64,000 bases of DNA, taken from assembly GCF_900109955.1 (NCBI RefSeq), contig NZ_FOJB01000001.1, forward strand, positions 1,364,001 through 1,428,000. Reading direction: 5' to 3'. Positions 27,649-36,432 of this stretch are shown here, one piece after another. Under the pieces are notes generated by a model that saw only the letters and a program-made list of their open reading frames with translations, had not been told where the DNA came from and searched no databases. This DNA comes from Aliiroseovarius sediminilitoris (GTDB lineage: Bacteria; Pseudomonadota; Alphaproteobacteria; Rhodobacterales; Rhodobacteraceae). The position numbers and the translations under genes were made by a program. The number at the start of each line of letters is the position of its first letter. The first letter of the stretch is position 1.

Positions 27649-28325
27649 TGACCTTCCGTCTGCATCACGTGCAATATGCCCGCTCGATCCGCATTTTGTG
27701 GCTGATTGAGGAAATCGGGCTTGAGGAAAAGCTGGGCCGCACGCTTGAGGTTGTGGAATACCAGATCGGCTCGAAACAGATGTATGAGGGCGAACTGCCC
27801 AAAGTCTCGACCGCGTCCCGTGTGCCCGCCCTGGAGATCGGCAACAAGCGGATCAGCGAAAGCGGCGCCATCGTTCAGTATCTGATCGAGGAGTTCGCCC
27901 CCGAGCTGGGTGTGGACCCGGGCGGGGCAGAGCGCACCGACTACCTGCAATGGATTCACTATTCCGAGACCATGGCCAGCCTGGTCGAGCAGTTGAACCT
28001 GCAAATGGTGTTCCTGCGTCCACCTGCGAAACCCAGCCCTATTGTTATCAAGCTGAACGTGGCCCGGTTGCGCCATACGCTCGTTGGGCTTGACGCGCGG
28101 CTGGCAGATCGCGACTGGCTGCTGGACAAAGGTTTCTCGGGCGCTGACATCATGTTGGGCTTCAACCTGTTCGCCGTGCCTTACTATGTGAAGCTGGACG
28201 AGTTTCCCAACATTCTGGCTTATAAGGCGCGGATCGAGGCGATGCCGTCCTATCAGCGGGTCATCGAACGCGAGGGCGAACAACGGTTCTATCAGCAGGA
28301 TTTCTATCCGGTGCCCGAAGAATGA
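27648..28325 (+). CDS. Glutathione S-transferase family protein
   Basis: A 225-residue protein with an N-terminal thioredoxin-like GST domain (FRLHHVQYARSIRILWLIEEIGL, then SRVPALEIGNKRISESGAIVQYL, where ES-A is the glutathione-binding turn) and a helical C-terminal domain. It resembles the fungal/bacterial URE2-like GSTs. The ATG overlaps the mccA stop (TGATG), so it is a genuine operon member. Its task in leucine catabolism is unclear; possibly removal of reactive enoyl-CoA adducts, which is speculation. Confidence 0.85.
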   Translation: MTFRLHHVQYARSIRILWLIEEIGLEEKLGRTLEVVEYQIGSKQMYEGELPKVSTASRVPALEIGNKRISESGAIVQYLIEEFAPELGVDPGGAERTDYLQWIHYSETMASLVEQLNLQMVFLRPPAKPSPIVIKLNVARLRHTLVGLDARLADRDWLLDKGFSGADIMLGFNLFAVPYYVKLDEFPNILAYKARIEAMPSYQRVIEREGEQRFYQQDFYPVPEE

Positions 28326-28344
28326 AACAAGCGGAGTGACGCTG

Positions 28345-29199
28345 ATGGACTATGTGGAAATATTCGAAGTCGGCCCGCGCGATGGGTTGCAGAACGAAAA
28401 ACGCCAGATACTGACCGAAGACAAGATCGCTTTGGTCGATCTTCTGTCCAGCGCAGGCTTCAAGCGGATCGAGGTTGCCAGCTTTGTCAGCCCCAAATGG
28501 GTGCCGCAAATGGCGGATTCTGCGGACGTGCTGTCCGGGATCACTCGGGCCAAGGAGGTGTCCTATGCCGCGCTTACGCCGAACCTGCGCGGGTTCGAAG
28601 GGGCGGTGGCCGCCAACGCTGACGAGATCGCCATTTTTGGATCGGCGTCAGAAGGGTTTTCAAAGGCCAACATTAATTGCACCATCGCTGAAAGCCTTGA
28701 CCGCTTTCAGCCCGTGGCAGACGCGGCGAATGAGGCCGGGATCATGATGCGCGGCTATATCTCCTGCGTGACGGATTGCCCCTTCGATGGGCCGACGCCG
28801 CCCGCCAAGGTGGCCTGGGTGGCAGAGCAATTGGTTGCTATGGGGTGTTATGAAATCTCGCTGGGCGATACGATTGGGCAGGCCACACCCGAGACGATCG
28901 ACGCAATGCTGGATGCCGTGCTGGGCGTGGCGGGGCCGGACATGTTCGCGGGCCATTATCACGACACGGCGGGTCGGGCATGCGACAATATCGAGGCATC
29001 GTTGAAGAAGGGGCTGCGCGTGTTTGACGCCGCCGTCGGTGGATTGGGTGGTTGTCCCTATGCCCCCGGCGCACAAGGCAATGTGGCAACCGAAGCGGTG
29101 CATGACCGCGTAACAGCACTGGGATACACGACCGGGCTGGACCGCGACATACTGGAACAAGCCGCCCAGATGGCGCGGCGGATGCGGGCAGGGGACTGA
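28345..29199 (+). CDS. mvaB: Hydroxymethylglutaryl-CoA lyase
   Basis: Cleaves HMG-CoA to acetoacetate and acetyl-CoA, the final step of leucine degradation. The 284-residue TIM-barrel enzyme has EVGPRDGLQNE at the N-terminus, VASFVSPKWVPQMAD, the metal-ligand pair in FAGHYHDTAG and the catalytic C237 in GGLGGCPYAPGAQGN. The ATG at 28345 has GGAG 9 bases upstream; a GTG at 28336 is directly against that site and unlikely. Confidence 0.96.
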   Translation: MDYVEIFEVGPRDGLQNEKRQILTEDKIALVDLLSSAGFKRIEVASFVSPKWVPQMADSADVLSGITRAKEVSYAALTPNLRGFEGAVAANADEIAIFGSASEGFSKANINCTIAESLDRFQPVADAANEAGIMMRGYISCVTDCPFDGPTPPAKVAWVAEQLVAMGCYEISLGDTIGQATPETIDAMLDAVLGVAGPDMFAGHYHDTAGRACDNIEASLKKGLRVFDAAVGGLGGCPYAPGAQGNVATEAVHDRVTALGYTTGLDRDILEQAAQMARRMRAGD

Positions 29200-29201
29200 T
29201 C

Positions 29202-29984
29202 ATGGGCTACGAGACGGTTTCCGTCAGCACAGATGAGCGCGGCGTCGCAACGCTGCTTTTGGACCGCGCAGACAAGCACAACGCCATGTCGGCACTAATG
29301 ATCGAGGAACTGACTGACGCGGCCCACGCGCTGGGCGCGGATGACGCTGTGCGCGTCGTGATCCTGACCGGGGCGGGCAAGAGCTTCTGCGCGGGCGGCG
29401 ATCTGCGCTGGATGCAGGACCAGATGGCAGCGGACCCGGTGACGCGGGGCGTCGAGGCCAAGAAGCTCGCGATGATGCTGAACGCGCTGAATGAAATGCC
29501 CAAGCCTTTGATTGCCAAGGTTCAGGGGCAGGCGTTTGGCGGCGGTGTCGGTATGGCATCCGTTTCGGATGTGTCCATCGGTGTAACGGGCGCGAAATTC
29601 GGCCTGACCGAGACCCGTTTGGGCCTGATCCCCGCGACCATCGGTCCCTATGTGCTGGCCCGTCTGGGCGAGGCAATGGCGCGCCGGGTGTTTATGTCGG
29701 CGCGGATTTTTGACGCGGAAGAAGCGGTCACGCTGGGCCTTCTGGCGAAAGCCGTCGCGCCCGAGGATCTGGACGCCGCCGTCGAGGCAGAGGTAACGCC
29801 TTATCTGTCCGTCGCGCCAGGCGCGGTCGCTGAAGCCAAAGCCCTGGCCCGTCGCCTTGGTCCGTCGATAACCGAGGCGATCATTGACGAAACCATCGCC
29901 GGTCTGGTCGCGCGCTGGGAAAGTGCTGAGGCGCAGGAAGGCATCGCCGCCTTCTTCGACAAACGCAAACCCAGTTGGGCCTAG
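29202..29984 (+). CDS. Enoyl-CoA hydratase family protein, probable methylglutaconyl-CoA hydratase
   Basis: A 260-residue crotonase-fold protein. The oxyanion-hole segments SFCAGGDLRWMQ and GQAFGGGVGMASVSDVSIG are intact, followed by FGLTETRLGLIPATI. Position at the end of a leucine operon that otherwise lacks the hydratase step implies that it hydrates 3-methylglutaconyl-CoA to HMG-CoA (LiuC/MenGH type). It lies 2 bases after mvaB. The family is certain; the substrate is inferred from context. Confidence 0.9.
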   Translation: MGYETVSVSTDERGVATLLLDRADKHNAMSALMIEELTDAAHALGADDAVRVVILTGAGKSFCAGGDLRWMQDQMAADPVTRGVEAKKLAMMLNALNEMPKPLIAKVQGQAFGGGVGMASVSDVSIGVTGAKFGLTETRLGLIPATIGPYVLARLGEAMARRVFMSARIFDAEEAVTLGLLAKAVAPEDLDAAVEAEVTPYLSVAPGAVAEAKALARRLGPSITEAIIDETIAGLVARWESAEAQEGIAAFFDKRKPSWA

Positions 29985-30239
29985 AACGGACCGAACCGTT
30001 GTGGCGATGTTGCCCCCATGTGATGACCCGACAGTTCCGATTGGAAATGCACCCCGCAATTTCAAGTGAGTGAGTCTCTGTTTTTTTTGTCAGTTTTGCC
30101 GGTCTTTTGCTGCAAGATGGCAAAACGCGATGGATTTTTGGTTAACAGGTGACGAATTTCTGCATGCGCGAAATGCTTAACCTGTGGCTGAAACCCTTGC
30201 AAACAACGGTATACTGATAGGTCTGCCCCCGGTTTTGCG

Positions 30240-30265
30240 ATCGCATTCAAAAACTCGAATGCGAT
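30240..30265. promoter_or_regulatory. 9-base inverted repeat upstream of nuoA
   Basis: ATCGCATTC-N8-GAATGCGAT is a perfect 9-base inverted repeat about 90 bases before nuoA. It could be a regulator site for the complex I operon or an RNA hairpin in its leader if transcription starts at the TATACT box upstream. I do not recognise the half-site. Confidence 0.5.
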
Positions 30266-30275
30266 ATGCACTCGG

Positions 30276-30334
30276 TTGACCCTGCCAACCCGCAAAGGTA
30301 AACCGCTGATAGCTAGCGACAGGCGGGTAAACCG
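30276..30334 (+). promoter_or_regulatory. Candidate nuo promoter with a repeated GGTAAACCG element
   Basis: TTGACC (30276-30281) is followed 17 bases later by TAAACC, a weak -10. The 9-base word GGTAAACCG occurs exactly twice, at 30297-30305 and 30326-30334, 29 bases apart, the first overlapping the proposed -10. This spacing is near three helical turns, as for a pair of protein sites on one face. Confidence 0.4.
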
Positions 30335-30350
30335 TTCAAAGGAGCCACAC

Positions 30351-30716
30351 GTGGAAGACCTTCTCAGAGAATATCTCCCCATTATCATTTTCCTCGGATT
30401 AGCCATTGTTATCGGACTTGTTCTGATCCTTGCAGCCGTCGTGCTGGCAGTCCGCAATCCTGACCCGGAAAAACTCAGTGCTTACGAATGCGGGTTCAAC
30501 GCTTTTGATGACGCCCGGATGAAATTCGATGTTCGGTTCTATCTGGTGTCGATCCTGTTCATCATCTTCGACCTTGAAATCGCTTTTCTGTTCCCCTGGG
30601 CCGTGGCCTTCAAGGATGTCGGGATGGTCGGGTTCTGGTCGATGATGGTGTTCCTTGCTGTATTGACGATCGGCTTTGCGTATGAGTGGAAGAAAGGGGC
30701 GCTCGAATGGGAGTGA
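30351..30716 (+). CDS. nuoA: NADH-quinone oxidoreductase subunit A
   Basis: Small membrane subunit of complex I with three transmembrane helices (121 residues). It contains the conserved [24 protein letters not shown] loop, whose Cys sits near the quinone channel, and ends in WKKGALEWE. The GTG at 30351 has AAAGGAG 6 bases upstream and gives the usual [10 protein letters not shown] start. First gene of the nuo operon; its end overlaps nuoB. Confidence 0.96.
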   Translation: MEDLLREYLPIIIFLGLAIVIGLVLILAAVVLAVRNPDPEKLSAYECGFNAFDDARMKFDVRFYLVSILFIIFDLEIAFLFPWAVAFKDVGMVGFWSMMVFLAVLTIGFAYEWKKGALEWE

Positions 30717-31240
30717 TGACTGGAGCCAACACGGCACAAGGCGACCGCGAACATGGCACGCGCCTGTTGAACGACCAACTGGCCGACAAGGGCTTTTTGC
30801 TGACCACCACAGACGACATCATCAACTGGGCGCGCACCGGATCGCTGCACTGGATGACTTTTGGTCTGGCCTGTTGTGCGGTCGAAATGATGCACGCGTC
30901 CATGCCGCGTTACGACCTTGAACGCTATGGGGTTGCCCCGCGCGCCTCCCCGCGCCAGTCCGACGTGATGATCGTGGCGGGCACACTGACCAACAAGATG
31001 GCGCCCGCGCTGCGCAAGGTATACGATCAGATGCCCGATCCGCGCTATGTGATCTCGATGGGATCGTGTGCCAATGGCGGTGGCTACTACCACTATTCCT
31101 ATTCCGTGGTGCGCGGCTGTGACAGGATCGTGCCTGTTGACATTTACGTCCCCGGCTGTCCGCCAACCGCCGAGGCGCTGGTTTACGGAATCCTGCAACT
31201 GCAACGCAAAATCCGCCGCACCGGCACGATTGTGAGGTAA
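30707..31240 (+). CDS. nuoB: NADH-quinone oxidoreductase subunit B
   Basis: Carries cluster N2, the last iron-sulfur cluster before quinone. The 177-residue protein has the ligands in [18 protein letters not shown] and [13 protein letters not shown] start at ATG 30707 (AAAGGGG 7 bases upstream, 10-base overlap with nuoA); ATG 30716 in the same frame, inside a TGATG overlap, is an equally common start in relatives and would remove three residues. Confidence 0.96.
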   Translation: MGVMTGANTAQGDREHGTRLLNDQLADKGFLLTTTDDIINWARTGSLHWMTFGLACCAVEMMHASMPRYDLERYGVAPRASPRQSDVMIVAGTLTNKMAPALRKVYDQMPDPRYVISMGSCANGGGYYHYSYSVVRGCDRIVPVDIYVPGCPPTAEALVYGILQLQRKIRRTGTIVR

Positions 31241-31243
31241 GCG

Positions 31244-31855
31244 ATGAGCGACGCCCTGAACGAACTTGGGACCCTGCTGGAAGCCAAACGCCCCGATTGC
31301 GTGCTGAACTGGGAGATTGCTTTTGGCGAGTTGACCGTCAATGTGCCCTTGTCGGCGATCCCGGCGTTCATCGAGTTTCTGAAGGCCGACAAGGCTTGCA
31401 TGTTCTCGACGCTCGTGGACATCACCGCGGTGGATTATCCGTCGCGGGAACAGCGTTTCGATGTCGTCTATCACTTCCTGTCGATGTACACGAACCAGCG
31501 CATCCGCGTGAAGGTCGCCATTCGCGAAGACGACATGGTGCCTTCGATCACCGAGGTTCACGCCTCGGCGGGCTGGTTTGAACGTGAAGTGTTCGACATG
31601 TTCGGCATCCTGTTCTCGGGCCACCCGGATCTGCGCCGTATCCTGACCGATTACGGCTTCCGCGGCCATCCGCTACGCAAGGATTTCCCGACCACGGGTT
31701 ATACCGAAGTGCGCTATGACGAGGTCGAGAAACGCGTGGTTTACGAACCTGTGTCGCTGACCCAGGAATACCGCCAGTTCGACTTCATGTCGCCGTGGGA
31801 AGGGGCCAACTATATCCTGCCGGGCGACGAGAAATCTGACGAGGCCAAAGGCTGA
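31244..31855 (+). CDS. nuoC: NADH-quinone oxidoreductase subunit C
   Basis: Peripheral-arm scaffold subunit (203 residues). The 30-kDa subunit signature [33 protein letters not shown] is present, followed by [19 protein letters not shown]. It is a separate gene, not fused to nuoD. It follows nuoB after 3 bases. Unusually, a sulfotransferase gene separates it from nuoD. Confidence 0.97.
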   Translation: MSDALNELGTLLEAKRPDCVLNWEIAFGELTVNVPLSAIPAFIEFLKADKACMFSTLVDITAVDYPSREQRFDVVYHFLSMYTNQRIRVKVAIREDDMVPSITEVHASAGWFEREVFDMFGILFSGHPDLRRILTDYGFRGHPLRKDFPTTGYTEVRYDEVEKRVVYEPVSLTQEYRQFDFMSPWEGANYILPGDEKSDEAKG

Positions 31856-31860
31856 ACCAG

Positions 31861-32700
31861 ATGAGCGGGCAAACCTTCATATTCTGCCTTGGGGCAACGA
31901 AGGCTGGCACAAGCTGGCTGTTCGATTACCTGTCGGGCCACCGGGAGTGTCATCTTCCGGCGATGAAGGAACTGCACTATTTCGATGCGTTGGAGCACGG
32001 CACGGGCGATTACTATCGCACGCAGGCGCAGAGCCGTCTTGAGGCCGCCCGCAAAGACCCGTCGACTGCATGGCAGAAGCGGCTGGTGGCCGATCTGGAG
32101 CGCTGGCTGTCAGTGTTCGACGGCAAGACACGCGATGACGCGGCCTATCTGCGCTATGTGCAGAAAGGTGGTGAACAGGCCCGCGTGATCGGCGATTTCA
32201 CCCCCGCCTATGGGCTGCTGAAAGAAAAATCGCTGAAAACCATGGCCGCGCTGACCGACAAGGTGCGGTTTGTTTACCTGATGCGTGATCCGGTGGATCG
32301 GATCTGGTCGAACATCCGTATGATGGTCGGCAATGACGGTTCGGCGCTGGCTGCGAAGGTTGATGGCGTGCTGAACGGCACGGCGGACAATATCCTCGAC
32401 CGCTCGAACTATCGCCGCACGCTGAACCGGCTGACCCGCGCCATCCCGCGCGAGGCGCTGCATATCGAGTTTTACGAACGGCTGTTCACACCCGCCGCCA
32501 TCGAGCGCCTGTGCGCGTTTCTGGGGATCACACCTCAGCCCGCATCGTTCGACCGCGTGGTGCATCAAAGCACGAAAGCCGACCTGCCGATGGGCCAACG
32601 CGCCCAGCTTCAGGCAGCCCTTAAACCGCAATACAATTTCGTCGAGTCGTTCCTGGGTGAGCTTCCGGCGGAATGGACCCAGAAGATGGTGAGCGCATGA
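31861..32700 (+). CDS. Sulfotransferase domain protein inserted in the nuo operon
   Basis: A 279-residue soluble protein. The PAPS-binding 5' loop is near the N-terminus ([17 protein letters not shown]) and the 3'-phosphate motif [13 protein letters not shown] lies in the middle, as in sulfotransferases of the heparan-sulfate type. Such enzymes transfer sulfate from PAPS to sugars, lipids or proteins. It starts 5 bases after nuoC and its stop overlaps the nuoD start, so it is translationally embedded between two complex I genes. The acceptor is unknown; no PAPS synthesis gene is nearby. Confidence 0.88.
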   Translation: MSGQTFIFCLGATKAGTSWLFDYLSGHRECHLPAMKELHYFDALEHGTGDYYRTQAQSRLEAARKDPSTAWQKRLVADLERWLSVFDGKTRDDAAYLRYVQKGGEQARVIGDFTPAYGLLKEKSLKTMAALTDKVRFVYLMRDPVDRIWSNIRMMVGNDGSALAAKVDGVLNGTADNILDRSNYRRTLNRLTRAIPREALHIEFYERLFTPAAIERLCAFLGITPQPASFDRVVHQSTKADLPMGQRAQLQAALKPQYNFVESFLGELPAEWTQKMVSA

Positions 32701-33920
32701 TGGACGGATCAAAGGATTTCAACGACGCCCTGACGGGTGAACAGAAGATCCGCAATTTCAACATGAACTTCGGGCCGCAACACCCTGCGGCACACGGAGT
32801 TTTGCGGCTGGTTCTGGAGCTTGACGGCGAGATCGTCGAGCGCTGCGATCCGCATATCGGTCTTTTGCATCGCGGCACCGAAAAGCTGATGGAAAGTCGC
32901 ACCTATCTGCAAAACCTGCCCTATTTCGACCGGTTGGATTACGTGGCGCCGATGAACCAGGAACACGCCTGGTGTTTGGCAATTGAGAAGCTGTGCGGTG
33001 TGGACGTGCCGCGCCGTGGCTCGCTGATCCGGGTTCTGTTCTCGGAAATCGGGCGTATTCTGAACCACCTTCTGAACATCACCACGCAGGCGATGGACGT
33101 GGGCGCGCTGACCCCGCCGCTATGGGGGTTTGAAGAGCGTGAGAAGCTGATGATCTTCTATGAACGCGCTTGTGGCGCACGCTTGCATGCTGCCTATTTC
33201 CGTCCTGGCGGTGTCCACCAAGATCTGCCGCCCGAATTGATCGACGATATCGAGACATGGGCCAACGAGTTCCCTGCCAAGATCGCGGATATCGACGGGC
33301 TGCTGACCGAGAACCGGATTTTCAAACAGCGGAATGCCGATATCGGAGTCGTGACCGAGGAAGACATCCAGAACTGGGGCTTCTCGGGTGTGATGGTGCG
33401 CGGGTCTGGCTTTGCGTGGGATTTGCGTCGCGCGCAACCTTATGAATGCTATGACGAATTCGAGTTCCAGATCCCAGTCGGAAAGAACGGCGATTGCTAT
33501 GACCGCTACCTTGTCCGCATGGAGGAGATGCGCCAGTCGCTGAAAATCATGCATCAGGCGATTGAAAAACTGCGCGCTCCGGATGGGCAGGGCGACGTTA
33601 TGGCACGAGGCAAGCTGTCGCCGCCGCCACGTGGCGAGATGAAACGCTCGATGGAAGCGTTGATCCACCATTTCAAACTTTACACCGAAGGGTTCAAAGT
33701 GCCCGCAGGCGAGGTTTACGCCGCCGTCGAAGCGCCGAAGGGCGAATTTGGCGTCTACCTGGTGGCCGACGGGACCAACCGCCCCTATCGCGCCAAGATC
33801 CGCGCACCGGGTTTTCCGCATCTGCAAGCGATGGATTATATGATGTGCGGCCACCAGCTGGCCGATTGCTCGGCGGTGATCGGCTCTCTGGATGTCGTTT
33901 TCGGGGAGATTGACCGGTGA
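32697..33920 (+). CDS. nuoD: NADH-quinone oxidoreductase subunit D
   Basis: The 49-kDa subunit lining the quinone site (407 residues). Characteristic segments are [45 protein letters not shown] and the C-terminal [17 protein letters not shown]. The ATG at 32697 overlaps the sulfotransferase stop in an ATGA; the next codon is also ATG. The end overlaps the following small gene in a GTGA. Confidence 0.97.
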   Translation: MMDGSKDFNDALTGEQKIRNFNMNFGPQHPAAHGVLRLVLELDGEIVERCDPHIGLLHRGTEKLMESRTYLQNLPYFDRLDYVAPMNQEHAWCLAIEKLCGVDVPRRGSLIRVLFSEIGRILNHLLNITTQAMDVGALTPPLWGFEEREKLMIFYERACGARLHAAYFRPGGVHQDLPPELIDDIETWANEFPAKIADIDGLLTENRIFKQRNADIGVVTEEDIQNWGFSGVMVRGSGFAWDLRRAQPYECYDEFEFQIPVGKNGDCYDRYLVRMEEMRQSLKIMHQAIEKLRAPDGQGDVMARGKLSPPPRGEMKRSMEALIHHFKLYTEGFKVPAGEVYAAVEAPKGEFGVYLVADGTNRPYRAKIRAPGFPHLQAMDYMMCGHQLADCSAVIGSLDVVFGEIDR

Positions 33921-34108
33921 GTGCTGCTGCCGAAACAAAAGATTTCGATGAGTATCTGGACGATGGATATGAGATCAAGTCTATGGTGATTGATGCCGGA
34001 AATTATGTTTTTGCGCTGCAACGTGGTCGCAAAGCTGCGATCTTACATGTCGATGGCATTAACTCCGACTTTCTGGAAACCCTCAAATCAGTCGAGGTTG
34101 GTTACTAA
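33917..34108 (+). CDS. 63-residue protein of unknown function between nuoD and nuoE
   Basis: I do not recognise it. The GTG start overlaps the nuoD stop and the TAA overlaps the nuoE ATG, so it is coupled on both sides. The protein is acidic at the N-terminus ([14 protein letters not shown]) followed by [26 protein letters not shown], which looks like a small beta-rich fold, with no membrane segment. Third positions are richer in A and T than in its neighbours (for example GAAACAAAAGATTTCGAT), which suggests a different history or weak codon selection. Confidence 0.7.
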   Translation: MSAAAETKDFDEYLDDGYEIKSMVIDAGNYVFALQRGRKAAILHVDGINSDFLETLKSVEVGY

Positions 34109-35253
34109 TGCTTCGCCGTCTGTATCATGAACAGCCTGAAAGTTTCGCTTTCACCCCCGCCAACCAGGCTTGGGCCGAAGCGCAGATCACGAAATATCCC
34201 GAGGGGCGTCAGGCCTCGGCGGTGATCCCGCTTTTGTGGCGCGCGCAGGAACAGGAAGGGTGGCTGACCAAGCCCGCGATTGAACATATCGCGGACATGC
34301 TGGGCATGGCGGATATCCGCGTGCTGGAAGTCGCCTCGTTCTACTTCATGTTCCAGCTGCAACCGGTTGGGTCGGTTGCGCACATTCAGATTTGCGGCAC
34401 CACGTCCTGCATGATTTGTGGCGCGGAAGACCTGATCGCGGTGTGTCGCGAGAAGATTGCCGACAAGCCGCATGTCGTGTCCGCAGATGGCAAGTTCAGC
34501 TGGGAAGAGGTCGAATGTTTGGGGGCCTGCACCAACGCGCCGATGGCCCAGATCGGAAAGGATTACTACGAAGACCTGACGGCTGAGAGCCTTGGCAAGC
34601 TGCTGGATGATCTGGCCGCAGGCAAGGTGCCGGTGCCGGGTCCGCAGAACGGGCGCTATGCGTCCGAACCGCTGGCGGGGCTGACCAGCCTCAAGGAATA
34701 TGACAGCGGCAAGACGCAGTATAACGCAAGCGCGCAGCTGGCCACTGATCTTGGCGACACGATCAAGCGGATTGATGGCACCGAAGTGCCGCTTCTGACC
34801 TCGTGGCTGGGCAAGAACGCCACCAGCGGCAAGGCGCAACCGCCGAAACCCGCCGTGGACCCCAAGCCCGCCAATAAGCAAAAACCCGTTCAAAAAGTGC
34901 CCGAGGGTGACAACAAGAAGATTGCCAAGCCTCCGGTAAAACCTGCGGCACAACCGGTTGCAGGTCAGGAAACAAAGAAACCGCGCACCATGAAAGCCCC
35001 CCGCAAGTCGGGTGCGGATGACCTGAAGCTGCTGAAGGGCGTTGGCCCGAAGCTGGAAGGTGTCCTGAACGGCCTTGGCTTCTGGCATTTCGACCAGGTT
35101 GCCAAATGGGGCGCGGATGAAATTGCCTGGGTTGACGATCAATTGTCCTTCAAGGGGCGGATTGAACGCGACGGCTGGGTGGAGCAAGCCAAAATCCTTG
35201 CCGAAGGCGGTGAAACCGAGTTTTCGCGCAAAGGCAAGAAAGGCGAGGTCTGA
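34108..35253 (+). CDS. nuoE: NADH-quinone oxidoreductase subunit E with C-terminal extension
   Basis: Complex I 24-kDa subunit holding the [2Fe-2S] cluster N1a; 381 residues, about twice the usual length. The thioredoxin-like core (residues 1-200) has the four ligands in [10 protein letters not shown] and [10 protein letters not shown] Pro/Lys-rich linker (about 235-290) leads to a helix-hairpin-helix-like domain (residues 290-381: [21 protein letters not shown]...). The next gene carries almost the same domain. A long NuoE is, to my knowledge, common in Rhodobacterales. ATG overlaps the preceding stop (TAATG). Confidence 0.95.
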   Translation: MLRRLYHEQPESFAFTPANQAWAEAQITKYPEGRQASAVIPLLWRAQEQEGWLTKPAIEHIADMLGMADIRVLEVASFYFMFQLQPVGSVAHIQICGTTSCMICGAEDLIAVCREKIADKPHVVSADGKFSWEEVECLGACTNAPMAQIGKDYYEDLTAESLGKLLDDLAAGKVPVPGPQNGRYASEPLAGLTSLKEYDSGKTQYNASAQLATDLGDTIKRIDGTEVPLLTSWLGKNATSGKAQPPKPAVDPKPANKQKPVQKVPEGDNKKIAKPPVKPAAQPVAGQETKKPRTMKAPRKSGADDLKLLKGVGPKLEGVLNGLGFWHFDQVAKWGADEIAWVDDQLSFKGRIERDGWVEQAKILAEGGETEFSRKGKKGEV

Positions 35254-35279
35254 CGGAACCAGGTATGTTGACAGGTCGT

Positions 35280-35378
35280 ATGGAACATAAGCGTATCACA
35301 AGGCAAGAAAACGCCAACGCATCTGTGCGGCCTGATTGTGTGTCCACCATCAACAACAGGGATAGGGACAATGACTAA
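35280..35378 (+). CDS. Possible 32-codon mini-ORF bridging nuoE and the next gene
   Basis: An ATG-started frame (MEHKRITRQE...) in the 117-base spacer, ending TAA 8 bases past the start of the next gene. AGG lies about 6 bases before its ATG. It has no recognisable domain. It may be chance in GC-rich DNA; it is listed because three other nuo spacers show the same arrangement. Confidence 0.2.
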   Translation: MEHKRITRQENANASVRPDCVSTINNRDRDND

Positions 35379-36186
35379 AGATACCGGGTTTTTCACCTGC
35401 AAGAACATCTGCTGGATTATCGGCGCTTTGCTGGGGTTCGCAATTTTTCTGATGATCCCAAGCTGGATTTTAGGCCTGATTGTCGGCATCATCGTGGCAG
35501 TTGGCGCGGCGATACTGCTGCAAAAATACCTTTGTGGCGAAGTGGTTGATACACGGCCCGCCAAGGGCTCCATGACCGCCGCAAGTCTGAGCGGCAACAC
35601 CGCCAGAACAACAGCGGATACGGCAGGCAAGGACGAGGTGGCGGCTTCGGCAGCCAGCATCCCCGCCGCTGCAATGGACGGCGCGCCGGTGCCGGTCGAG
35701 GCCGCGACCGCGCCTGCTGCACCGACAACAGCCGAAAAGCCTGCCACGAAAGAAGCACCCGCCGCGAAGCCTGAGGCCAGGAAAGCGGCTGCGAAGAAGC
35801 CAGCTGCCAAGAAAGCTCCAGCGAAAACAGCCGCCAAGACTGCTTCCAAGACGGCTGCGGCCAAACCCGCCGCTGCGGTGGCATCCGCGCCGACCGGCAA
35901 GCCCAAAAAGCCGCGCACCCTGAAAGAACCGCGCAAATCCGGTGCCGATGATCTGAAACAACTGAAGGGTGTCGGTCCGAAGTTGGAGCAGACGCTGAAT
36001 GGTCTGGGTTTCTGGCATTTCGATCAGATCGCAAAGTGGACAGCGGACGAGATTGCCTGGGTTGACGACAACTTAAGCTTCAAAGGCCGGATCGAACGTG
36101 ACGGCTGGGTAGACCAAGCCAGGACTTTGGCCGAGGGCGGGGAAACCGCATTCTCGAAAAAGGTCAAGAAGGGCGATGTTTATTAA
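35371..36186 (+). CDS. Membrane-anchored protein sharing the NuoE C-terminal domain
   Basis: A 271-residue protein in three parts. Two hydrophobic helices lie at residues 13-53 (CWIIGALLGFAIFLMIPSW and the next), a low-complexity Ala/Pro/Lys linker resembling histone H1 at about 100-175 (AAKKPAAKKAPAKTAAK), and residues 179-271 are about 77 of 92 identical by eye to the NuoE tail. Codon third positions differ between the two copies, so the protein sequence is being conserved. The ATG at 35371 follows AGGGA. It may tether or partner NuoE at the membrane; this is inference. Confidence 0.8.
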   Translation: MTKDTGFFTCKNICWIIGALLGFAIFLMIPSWILGLIVGIIVAVGAAILLQKYLCGEVVDTRPAKGSMTAASLSGNTARTTADTAGKDEVAASAASIPAAAMDGAPVPVEAATAPAAPTTAEKPATKEAPAAKPEARKAAAKKPAAKKAPAKTAAKTASKTAAAKPAAAVASAPTGKPKKPRTLKEPRKSGADDLKQLKGVGPKLEQTLNGLGFWHFDQIAKWTADEIAWVDDNLSFKGRIERDGWVDQARTLAEGGETAFSKKVKKGDVY

Positions 36187-36189
36187 AGG

Positions 36190-36426
36190 ATGACACAGAT
36201 CATGCACACCGATCCAAAAAACAACGTACAGCGGGAAGGGCGCCTGGCAGGTCTTGTCATCGCCTTCACCGGTGCGTTGTGGCTCGGTGGCACTTGGGTT
36301 GGGAAAAGCCTCGATTGGTCCAACAGGACCATGGCGTTGGTGGATCTTCTGGCCCTTGCCGGGTTCTTGTTTGGCCTGGTGGTAACGTATCGGATCTGGC
36401 GCAAGCGCCGGACGGATGAAGGATAA
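36190..36426 (+). CDS. DUF5337-like small membrane protein
   Basis: A 78-residue protein with two transmembrane segments (about 20-38 and 49-66) ending in basic YRIWRKRRTDEG. It matches, from memory, DUF5337, a small Rhodobacterales family found next to nuoF. The start may be ATG 36190 or ATG 36202; AAAGGA overlaps the first and is 11 bases from the second. Seven bases before nuoF. Possible accessory or assembly factor of complex I, unproven. Confidence 0.75.
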   Translation: MTQIMHTDPKNNVQREGRLAGLVIAFTGALWLGGTWVGKSLDWSNRTMALVDLLALAGFLFGLVVTYRIWRKRRTDEG

Positions 36427-36432
36427 GAACGA

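Larger units (their letters stand above)
29985..30350. other. 366-base gene-free stretch between leucine and nuo operons
   Basis: No convincing gene. It opens with the short inverted repeat AACGG-N6-CCGTT (29985-30000) right after the stop codon and a hairpin GAAATGC-ACCCC-GCAATTTC (30044-30063, one bulged A). A run of eight T lies at 30081-30088, 17 bases beyond the hairpin, too far for a classic terminator. The rest is the nuo upstream region with a TATACT box at 30210-30215, listed elements at 30240-30344, and a relatively AT-rich composition. Confidence 0.6.

Noticed and set aside
30044-30088. Hairpin followed by eight T as an intrinsic terminator of the leucine operon
   Set aside because: The T-run begins 17 bases after the stem and the stem is short with a bulge; not a classic terminator.
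35268-35299. Internal promoter with perfect TTGACA in the nuoE downstream spacer
   Set aside because: No good -10 lies at 16-18 bases; the nearest (TATCAC) is 20 bases away, so support is too weak.
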